A stretch of 64,000 bases of DNA from positions 1,302,001-1,366,000 of the forward strand of contig CM074695.1 in NCBI GenBank assembly GCA_037367355.1, in the 5' to 3' direction. The translations under genes and the position numbers were made by a program. The stretch is from Neoscytalidium dimidiatum. Its lineage: Eukaryota > Ascomycota > Dothideomycetes > Botryosphaeriales > Botryosphaeriaceae. The stretch's first letter is position 1, and each line of letters begins with the position of its first letter. Positions 56,191-64,000 of the stretch are shown here, one piece after another. Under the pieces are notes generated by a model. That model was not told the origin of the DNA. It ran no database searches and was given only the letters and a program-made list of their open reading frames with translations.

Positions 56191-56908
56191 GGACCTAAAA
56201 TCGAAATCGGAAAACGGAGACTACCGCGCCTAATTAACTAGCTCGGAACTCTCGGACGGCGTAGTAGCGGAACTAACGCTAGACGACCTAATAGAATAGG
56301 ACGGACCCGTAATAGCGTTAGCTAAGACGTCGCTACGTATATGCTTTACTAATCGCTCCTTTACGGCGCTCTTAGAGTTAATAGGATTCCTAGCCCCGCG
56401 AGCTGCCTCTAAGCGATCTAGCTCCTTAAGATCCTCGATAGACTACGCCTTCTTATTTAGTATTAAGCCACCGCGGCGTTATAGTAAGACCTTCTATTTC
56501 CGAGAACGCTCTAGACGGGACGAAGCGGCGCGTAACTTAGACGTCAGCTTAGAAATAGCATCTAAGGCCTCTACCTTATTAGCGGTAACCTTCGTAATAG
56601 CACGCTCCAGACGAACGACTAGAAGGAAAAGATTAGAATAAGTTAAATAAGATTAAGGGGAACTTATAATTACCCTCTTCCGTACTACTAGCGTCGTAAT
56701 AGGTATTACCGCGACGAGTACACTCGCCGTAACGCGAGTACCCCGAGGTAATACGATATACTACCGCCTTACCCTTCTCCTCTAATAAAAGACAACGAGT
56801 ATAAGGAATCGGCATATCTAGGCCTAGAAGGTTATATAAAGAATTAATCTTTGCGCCGAGATACTTACGCTTAGCTTACTATACGTCGCGCTTACGCTTA
56901 GGAGGCAT
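56190..56908 (-). pseudogene. Antisense accessory ORF of LTR element 2
   Basis: Between the chromodomain and the 3' LTR the minus strand carries a coherent but damaged frame. It starts MPPKRKRDV (ATG at 56908), continues AKRKYLGAKINSLYNLLGLD and stays open for 60 codons (56633-56815) with a Cys-type motif GECTRRGNT. After one frame change it goes on as a helical Ala/Leu/Arg/Glu-rich stretch (VEALDAISKLTSKLRAASSRL, DLKELDRLEAARG). I recall similar proteins (basic start, short Cys motif, coiled coil) as abundant uncharacterised fungal proteins that travel with gypsy elements; I cannot search here. Function unknown. Confidence 0.6.
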
Positions 56909-57015
56909 TATAGGAAACACTTATAATAAAGAAAAACGAAGAAATAAGAAAAGCCTAGAAAGATATAGGCAAACGGATAAATCTTCGGGCCAAAGATTCC
57001 TAAGGAGGGGGGTAG

Positions 57016-57749
57016 TATTACGAACCCCGGAATATATGGGCTTTATAGCTATAAGGGCCGTAAGCCCGTACGGGGAAAAGAGCCGTAAGGCCTAAGAACC
57101 CTATATATAGCAGAGCCGCACTCCCTAAACCCGCACGGGAAGACTAGGAATACGGGACGACGAGCGTGCGGACACCAGCAGCAGCAACGCGACCACGCAG
57201 CGGAAAGGACACGCGGCGCGATAACTAGGAAGAAGGCACGGACTAACGTAGAGCCCGTAGGGGACGAAGGGCCGTACGAGAGAGAAGTAGGAAAGCCGAT
57301 AAGGATAAATACTACGGGATAAGAGTATAGCGGTAATATCGTCCGCTAGTACTAGTAGAAGTCGGATTCTAGAAAAGAGGCGTTAGGTATCCGGGTTACG
57401 TAGGACCTATTAGGCCTACCTAGGGATTAGAAGCCTTAGTACTAATCTAACCCTTAGATTAATCTAATACTACGACTAATCTAATAGTTATCCTAATCCC
57501 TAGATTATTATAGCTTTCCTATAGTATATAGATACGCTCGTTAGATAGTATCTTAACCCTCGTAGTTAACTTAAAGTTCTAATTTAATACTATATTAACT
57601 TAGAGGTAATAAGGCCTATCGAACTCCTATATTACGTGACTTCTTATTCTATTATTACTCCCCTTTCCTCGTCTTTAAGGTAAACCCTTCGATAAACCCG
57701 AACCTACTAGGTGACTCCGAAGCCTAGTAGTAGAGGCCCCGTCGTTATA
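57016..57749 (+). repeat. 3' LTR of LTR element 2 (734 bp)
   Basis: Preceded by the purine-rich tract. The patch at 57155-57225 keeps many CA and TG steps while the rest is mutated. Confidence 0.92.
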
Positions 57750-57754
57750 TAGCG
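57750..57754. repeat. 5-bp target duplication (TAGCG), right side of LTR element 2
   Basis: Matches 49610-49614. Confidence 0.92.
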
Positions 57755-58075
57755 TATCTAACGTACCTAGTACCTTACTCCTTATCGTACCTTCTCGCTA
57801 AATCTTATAACCCTCGCTCCTCTATAAAATAACCTCGAATATATAATAATATAGCGTAATTTCTATATTCTTTAGCGACTTAGTTAATTCTTTATATTCT
57901 TATAAAATCTTTCTAAGTCTTCTAACGCGTTTTAGTAGAATTTTCGAGTTTTAAGCGATTTATATAAGATCTTTCTATACTATATTTTAGTAGTATATAA
58001 GCTTAGATAAGCCTCTATAGCGAAGTAGTATTAGTACCTCTCTATACTACCTTCTCTATAGATTTTACTTCTATT

Positions 58076-60688
58076 ATACCTCGCTAGCTTCGCTCTACTT
58101 TAAGGCGAGCGGTAACTCCTACTATTAGCGCTACTAATATACCTTCTAGCCGTCGTTCTACGCGCCTAGAGGAAGTCCGCCGTAATAACCCGCGCTATAA
58201 CCTATTTAACATTCTCTCTACCGTTTAGAAGCCTTATAAGGACTTTTCTACTATCTTTACTACGTTCTCGTAAGTTTCTCGTTAGTAAGTATATAGTAAT
58301 AAGCCTTAGAGGCCTATAAATAACTCTACTCCTATAATCGTTACCTCTAATTCTAATATAAGCGAGAACAAGAGTTCTATATACGAAGCCTCTAGTACGC
58401 TTAACTCTTCGTTTTCTAGCGCTACGAATTCCTTAGCTACCTCTATAGAGTATAAGCGAGTTATAGAATATCTAAATTACGTTCTTAAGCCTAGGCATAT
58501 TTCTTTTAGATAGAGCGCGGGCTTCTTATAGCGTTAGAGGGCTCGTTAGTCCTAGATTTAGCGTTATAGATAAGCCCTATATAATTAAAGCTTACCGAAG
58601 GATAAGAATAAAGTTTAGCTCTATAAAATTTATATATAAAAGCTTCTTTCTTATCTTATATAAAGCTAACTTATATAGGCGAGATCCGCCGCGATCTATA
58701 TAATTATCGCTTTACGTTAAAATCGACTATAAATACTATTTAATATTTAAAAGAGAAGTATAGTATTACTAAATAAGATAAGAGGATTTAGTAGACGCCT
58801 CTTTTATAGGCCTTACGGCGCTTAACGACTCTCGTTACCTCTTTTAGCCTAGCTATTTAGAGGAGCGCTTTTATACGATAGATTATCCTCTATAACGTTA
58901 TCTTTATATAAGTAACGATATACTCCCTCTAGTAGCTCTTTCTACTTCTTAATTCGACTAAAATAATATAAGGAATACTACCTATATTACCGAATACGCT
59001 AAAAAAGTAGCTACTAAACCTCTTTTAGTAAAAAAAGAGCGTTATAAAGAATATTCTTACTTCCGCGAGTATACTAATCTATATCTTATTTAACGGCTAG
59101 ATATCGCCTAGCTAGCTCTTTTACCTTATTACTATTAACGCTTATTTTCTAGACGCTAAAAAAGAGCTATTCTTAGTATCTTTAGGCCTTCTAAGGCTTA
59201 TTAGACGTTATATAGGTAAGAACTAGATAGAGCTAATTATAGAGGTCTTAAAAGCGTACGGTATTAGTATAATTATACGACTCGATTATATTATATATAA
59301 TAACGCTACTAATAACGATACTACTCTACGCGTTCTTATAGATAAATTTCGCTTCGATATTACTAAGACTCGCCTCCGCTACGCCGGCTATATTATTAAT
59401 CTCGTCGCTAAGGCGCTTATTTAGGGTAAAAATATAGTAAAGAAGCTTAAATAGAGGCTAAAAGAAGTAGGACTTAACGTCTTAGAAGTTCTTTAGAAGT
59501 ATACCTTATAGAGGTAATTTAAGCCTCTTAGTAAGCTACGCCGTATATATATATAGATTAATTTAAATCTAGAGAGGCGTAAGTTATTTAAAAGAAAATA
59601 ATAGACTTATCTAGCGCGTTTTACGGATAGCGAAGTCTTCTACTACTCGCTTATTAAAGACTACGAGATTTGCTAGAACGTAGTACTCGCTATAATTAAA
59701 CGCGTACGGTAGTTATAAGACGCCCTTAACCTTATAATTTATTAAACGCGTAAGTTATACGAGTTCGCCCTTATAGATAACGACTAGAAGTAACTTATAT
59801 ACTTTAAGGAGCTCTTTACGCCTTTTAAGAAGGCTATACGCCTCGTCGAGAACGACGGTAAGACTAGTATTTATAGAAGCCTCTAGAAGTTATTACTCGT
59901 ACTAGACTACTTATACTTATACCTCGAGGTAATAGAAGCTCGTTTACGCGAAGATTAGGTACTATACGACTAGTATATATAAAGAGTAGTTAATATTAGC
60001 TATATAAAGCTTAAGAAGTACTACGAAGAGTCTAATAAGACGCCTAGCTATATAATAGTAATTATACTCTACCTATAATATAAGTAGGAGTTACTAGAGG
60101 TAAAATAGACTAAGAACTAGGTCGAGAAGGTAAGGACTAGAAAATAAACGCCTTAACGTATTAGGATAAGAATACTAACGATAATTAGATAAGAAGTCGA
60201 TATATAGAGTACTAGCTACTTTATAAGGCTTTAGTTACGCGAGTTAGATAAGAGTCGCGTATAAAAGAGGCTATTTAGTAAGAAGAGAAGTAGAAGTCTC
60301 TAAAGAAGCCTCTTATACTATTTTAGTAATATCTCCGCGTTTAGCCGCCTTCGAAGAAACCTCGCCCCGTTAATAACGAGTATACGCGTTATTATACTAC
60401 TCTACGAGAGCGGCGCGTAAAGAATCCTATTTAGTAGTAGCTAGCTTATACTAATATATACCTAATACTCTTATAGCTCGCGCTCCGCCTTTTTAGCGCT
60501 CTAGTAATATTAGTAGATTACGAATAACTCTTAGCGGTATAGAAAGAGTTATAATATACGATAGAATAAGCTTAGGAGTAGACGTTATAGAAGTAGAGGA
60601 ATATATAAAGGTATAGCTATAGCGAGGAATCCTTAGCGTTAGCGACGAGGACGTAGATAACGCCCTTATAGGCGACGGGGTATTATAA
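58076..60688 (+). pseudogene. Decayed hAT transposase
   Basis: The frame begins at 58076 where ATA stands for the expected ATG and runs to TAA at 60686-60688, about 870 codons with at least one indel near the 3' end. Readable pieces include LRSTLRRAVTPTISATNIP at the start and a central YFKELFTPFKKAIRLVEND. The C-terminal dimerisation domain starts NPI followed by TAG-TAG-TAG where Gln-Trp-Trp is expected (about 60423-60440) and continues LALRLFSA, corresponding to the family's conserved RLFS core. Tens of TAG stops make it dead. In intact form the protein cuts and pastes DNA with 8-bp duplications, which fits the flanks. Confidence 0.85.
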
Positions 60689-60974
60689 TATACTTAATAA
60701 CTATAATACTATAGAAATTACTCTTTTAGAACGTATATACGTTCTAGGACCCGTACTAGAGTATACTCTAGAGCGTATATAAGAGCCGTACTAATCCTAT
60801 TAGGATAAAAAGAGCCTTAATACTATACTAAGTATCGTAAAGTAGTTACGCTTATTAAGTACGTATTTAATAGTTACTCGTTTACTAAAATCTAATAATT
60901 TAGTCGAGTTAGGCATTCCTCCTCCTTATACTAATCAGTCTAGTTTTTAGGAAACAATCGCTATAACGGTTTAA

Positions 60975-60985
60975 TGCGACCCCTG
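60975..60985 (-). repeat. Right terminal inverted repeat of hAT element
   Basis: TGCGACCCCTG on plus, the inverted copy of 42534-42544. Confidence 0.9.
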
Positions 60986-60993
60986 CGCACATA
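60986..60993. repeat. Right 8-bp target-site duplication of the hAT element
   Basis: CGCACATA; matches CGCACATG at 42526-42533 except the last base. Confidence 0.9.
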
Positions 60994-61385
60994 ACGCGGT
61001 AGTCATGGGCGAGGGCGAGGGGGCAGCCGCCGCCGTTGGCGACGCCGGCCACCAGCGCGACCGTCGGCACGCGCAGGTCGAGCAGCGTCGCCAGCAGCGG
61101 GTAGAAGCCGTCGTTGTGCGCGGTCGGCGTGCCGCCGTCGGCGACCTCGTCCTCGTCCAGGCCCGTGCAGTAGTGCGAGGGCGTGCCGCGCGTGACGATG
61201 GCGCCGGGCGCGCCGGCGGGCGGGATGGCGCCCTCGATGGCGCGGAGGGCGCGGATGAGGTCGGCGCAGAGCGGTGCGGTGAGCCGGTTGGTTGGGGCCC
61301 GGTCGAGCGTGATGGTGTAGATGTTGGAGGGGCTGGGGTGCCGGGCTATGGCCAGGTGGGTGTAGGTGCCGAGGTCGGTAGACAT
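60986..61385 (-). pseudogene. Enoyl-CoA hydratase/isomerase, 5' part (split by transposon)
   Basis: ATG at 61385 (MSTDLGTYTHLAIARH) opens the N-terminal 133 codons of a crotonase-family protein: ITLDRAPTNRLTAPLC, a GLDEDE acidic loop after SHYCT, and the oxyanion-hole region GVANGGGCPLALAHDYRVM, after which the hAT element intervenes. Reading on into the element gives a short nonsense tail and a stop at 60909. Enzymes of this family shift or hydrate the double bond of enoyl-CoA in beta-oxidation; the other half ends with a peroxisomal ARL signal. GC-rich, no other damage visible. Confidence 0.9.
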
Positions 61386-62636
61386 GGTTGTGGTGAGGGG
61401 CTGCGGAACGGTGGAATGAAGAGTGTGAAAGATTGAGATGCTTTATTCGTTCTGTGGAGAAGAGAAGAGTTGTATTTGCGTGTTACAGTGAAGAATGAGT
61501 GTGGAAGTTATATGTATGCATGGAGATATTGACAGTTGTGGGATGAAGCTGATAGATTCCCGTTGTTATACTAATGTGTATCGATCGAGTAGCAATTATA
61601 TAATCTCAATATGAATGGAACGGAAAAGTACAGAGACTTCTCCAATGCTCGTCACAGTATTGACTCAGGAAAGACAACGATAGCTTTATCTACCAATATC
61701 CTGTTAGATTACGAGCCATCGATCATGGATTCAAGGCTTGTGCTACTGTATGCTTTTGTGGAAAAGGGTTTGTAGGGGACAACTACGTACTTACCTTTCT
61801 GAACTAGTCTTAGATACCATACATGCATATAAGTGGAAACTCATTACTCGGTCTACTGGTAGCAGTGTCTTAGATTTAAGCGGTCAGGGTCCACCGATAG
61901 TGGGTCAAACGGAGAAAGTATCCTGGTTTTACCGCTAACGAGGGTACAACAATAAAAGCGGTATATGGAGTTAAGCGTGCATGACGCACAACTCCGAATG
62001 CGCAGTTCTGAGCCATGCAGAAATTTCGGACCATGTAGCATTTCCGAACCAAGTCCATGGAATTCTTCTCCGACGTATTCGTTGTCGAATCAGTATCCCA
62101 AGAAGGCGTCTTGCGATTCATCGGAATTCTTCGGCGGAGCTCGGATTTCCATCCGAGCCGGGAATGACTCCGGCGCCGGCAATACTACGATATGCACGTT
62201 ATGAGTAGATGATTACTTACAATCGCTACACGAATTCCGAGATAAAGAGTAGTCTTAAACTAAAATAAGTTTAGTGGAGAAACATTCCGGCACGAACGAG
62301 TACGTGCGCACTTGACACACTATGAGTGGAGAACAGACAGAAGCACTGAGTAGCGGATAACTAAGATGACGGCGGTGAATACTCGTTGCTGACATGTGGT
62401 AAGCTGAGAAAGGTAAGGACTCTGCAGTATCACCGTCTACAGACATTTTGCCCTCCTGCGTCGCAGCCTACCGCAGAAGGCTACTGTGTTGGTCAAGAAT
62501 GACCGCGACAGTGCGGTACCGTGGTCTACAACTATAAAATCTGGTTTTCCCGGTAAGAATGAGCTAGCAGAAAACTGAATTGCTAGCCTCTCATATTGGT
62601 GGCCTGTCTGTCAGAAACCTATTTATCTCCTTCAGT
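61386..62636. other. Intergenic, no gene seen
   Basis: It contains the promoter of the broken hydratase gene (AT-rich up to ~61650) and the leader side of the methyltransferase. Short frames on both strands without domains. Confidence 0.5.
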
Positions 62637-63584
62637 ATGAGAGATGATTATAGTCTTGTAAGGGGAGGACATGAGTCTCAAAGGTCAGTTTATTACATGT
62701 ACACGAATAAACGCCTCTCTAAACCCATCTTCAGGCTCGACAAGCAAGTTCTCCTATACGGCCGGTAGGCGTACCCTAAGACTCATGTACAAACACGCTC
62801 GTGTCGCTGACTCGCCGCACAAAGCGCACTCGCTTATCAGCTTGCACCACGGATCAAGACGGAAACTATCTCCGCTGCCCGAATCGCAGACGTCGGAACG
62901 GGCACAGCCGCATGGATCCGTGAGGTGGCTAAGGAAGTCCCGCCGTCTTCCGAATTCCACGGATTCGATATCTCGGATGCTCAGTATCCGTCAACAGACT
63001 CGCTGCCGCCGAATATCAGACTCCACTTACACGACGCCAAGTCCGTATTTCCAGCGGAGTTCCTCGGCTCCTTTGATGTCGTCCATCTCAGGCTTCTCAG
63101 CTGTGCCATGGAGCCGGATGAGTGGAAGGTCGTGGCTCATCACTGCTTCCAATTACTGAAACCTGGAGGGTATATTCAATGGGATGAAATAGATCTGTCT
63201 CCAATGACTACTATGTTGCGAGACAGTCCCGGAGCAACAAGGAAGTCCCTCGAAGCTCTGACGCAGAAGACTCTGAAACTCCAAGGGCGGCGCTTGTTGG
63301 GCTCGATGGGTCTCGTCAATGTGCTTCCCCGCGTAGGTTTCTCTGAGGTAGACGTTGACCAGGTGTGCAATGACAGGGTTCATAAAGACCGCATCTGCTT
63401 CATGGATGGAATGATGACGTTCATGGAGGGTATCCTTACAAAGTGTAGGGAGATTTTCATGCCGGGTGCACCATCTGAAGCTGAATTGGACGCTATGCTG
63501 AAGGGAGCACGAGAAGATCTCGTGTCCAGCACGTACTTCCATTTTTACATCCGTGTCCTCACGGGACGTAAACCAGTAGAATAA
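62637..63584 (+). CDS. LaeA-like SAM-dependent methyltransferase (295 aa, two exons)
   Basis: The model is join(62637..62764,62825..63584). The intron 62765-62824 has a GTAGGC donor, a CGCTGAC branch and an AAAG acceptor, a weak pair, but joining gives a continuous family-like sequence. Exon 1 gives MRDDYSLVRGGHESQRSVYY and RLDKQVLLYGR; exon 2 continues ALAYQLAPRIKTE into the SAM motif IADVGTGTAAWIREVA. Then come FHGFDISDAQYP, FDVVHLRLLSC and LLKPGGYIQWDEIDL, the usual post-motifs. Family members methylate small molecules or act as regulators of secondary metabolism (LaeA); this one is short and lacks a nuclear signal that I can see, so a biosynthetic methyltransferase is as likely. No other pathway gene is in view before the window ends. 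Confidence 0.85.
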
Positions 63585-64000
63585 AGTATATGCGGCAGGG
63601 TTGAGATTTCTCCGAATGTCTTTCAAAGGCCCTTTCTATCCTCTGATACTTCTTGAACTTACGAACATACCCAAGTCTAATTCCCACAGATTCCCGTTGT
63701 CCTTGTGGCTTCTTTTCGACGTAGGTCTCTAAGACAAAACTCTTGCAAGGGGTGATGTTATGCTCAATGCCCATAGAATTACTTGAAGGGTTCTCAAGGT
63801 GCCGATACTGACTTTAGCTCTAATGATCAATCGTGGGCCAAGATCTCAACGAGTCTGCTGATATCCTCGAACAAAGGGGACCCCGGCAGGAGAATTCTTA
63901 TTCGGGCGAAAAATCCACAAGCAACGCTCAACAAAGCGTGCTCGTCTTGTCCGCATCCAGTATCCAGACTTTGTATGATCTCAATTGCAAGCAAGCAGAC
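63585..64000. other. Window end, no gene seen
   Basis: 3' flank of the methyltransferase gene; nothing recognisable in the last 400 bases. Confidence 0.5.

Larger units (their letters stand above)
49615..57749 (+). mobile_element. LTR retrotransposon 2, chromovirus-type Ty3/gypsy (8135 bp)
   Basis: It has LTRs of 740 and 734 bp, a TAGCG target duplication and a purine-rich tract (AAGGAGGGGGGTAG) directly before the right LTR, so it is a plus-strand element. Gag, protease, RT, RNase H, integrase and a C-terminal chromodomain are recognisable in order. An extra frame on the opposite strand fills the space between the chromodomain and the right LTR. It keeps more CA/TG than element 1, so it is either younger or less heavily mutated, but no frame is intact. 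Confidence 0.92.
42534..60985 (+). mobile_element. hAT DNA transposon with two nested LTR retrotransposons
   Basis: The outer element runs from CAGGGGTCGCA to its inverted copy TGCGACCCCTG, with an 8-bp target duplication on each side. Subtracting the two nested retrotransposons (6715 and 8135 bp) and their 5-bp duplications leaves about 3.59 kb, a normal hAT length. A decayed transposase with a hAT C-terminal dimerisation domain lies on plus in the right third. The element interrupts the enoyl-CoA hydratase/isomerase gene at the codons following HDYRVM. Almost the whole length is depleted of CA and TG. Only about the first 75 bases at the left end still carry normal CA content. Non-autonomous now. 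Confidence 0.92.

Noticed and set aside
1..64000. CRISPR array or bacterial operon structure
   Set aside because: Introns, branch sites and gene families are eukaryotic; the only regular array (10670-11525) has imperfect hairpin units with variable spacers and no nearby cas-like genes.

Overview
The window is nuclear DNA of a filamentous ascomycete (Pezizomycotina; a Dothideomycete is my guess, weakly supported). The reasons are short 50-100 bp introns with GTANGT-type donors and CTNAC/CTAAC branch sites, GC-rich compact genes, fungus-specific families (D-arabinono-1,4-lactone oxidase, siderophore transporter, LaeA-like methyltransferase) and a repeat block mutated in the manner of repeat-induced point mutation (RIP). 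The reading frames used here include non-ATG starts, so I re-chose starts and spliced the genes by hand.

Left part (1-16.3 kb): a chromodomain/AT-hook protein (1481-3610), a proline-rich protein with a Cys/His cluster (5174-7015), a long gene-poor stretch, then a T-rich tract and an unusual array of about 20 imperfect hairpin units (10670-11525). The array lies 30 bp beyond the stop codon of an unrecognised 492-aa three-exon gene (11556-13153, minus). 16.3-21.4 kb holds what looks like a decayed iron-uptake locus on the minus strand: a siderophore transporter frame with one in-frame TAA, an unknown membrane protein, and a ferric-reductase pseudogene with stops and frameshifts.

Middle (23-42 kb): housekeeping and accessory genes in good condition. 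These are ALO1 (minus), translation factor eIF1 (plus, three exons), two small unknown proteins, a small secreted cysteine-containing protein (minus, three exons), a 931-aa Gln-rich coiled-coil protein (plus, three exons), a phenol-hydroxylase-type FAD monooxygenase (minus, three exons) and urate oxidase (plus, three exons, PTS1 ARL).

Right part (42.2-61.4 kb): an enoyl-CoA hydratase/isomerase gene is split by an 18,452-bp insertion. The outer element is a hAT DNA transposon (11-bp terminal inverted repeats, 8-bp target duplication, decayed transposase with the hAT dimerisation domain). Two complete LTR retrotransposons with perfect 5-bp target duplications are nested inside it: a Ty3/gypsy element on minus (42820-49534) and a chromovirus on plus (49615-57749), the latter with an extra antisense ORF. 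Nearly all of the block has lost CA and TG dinucleotides, which has turned Trp/Gln codons into stops and the zinc-knuckle Cys/His ligands into Tyr. After it comes a LaeA-like methyltransferase (62637-63584).

The two things most worth a second look are the hairpin array, whose paired positions change together, and the fully readable insertion history of the split peroxisomal gene.
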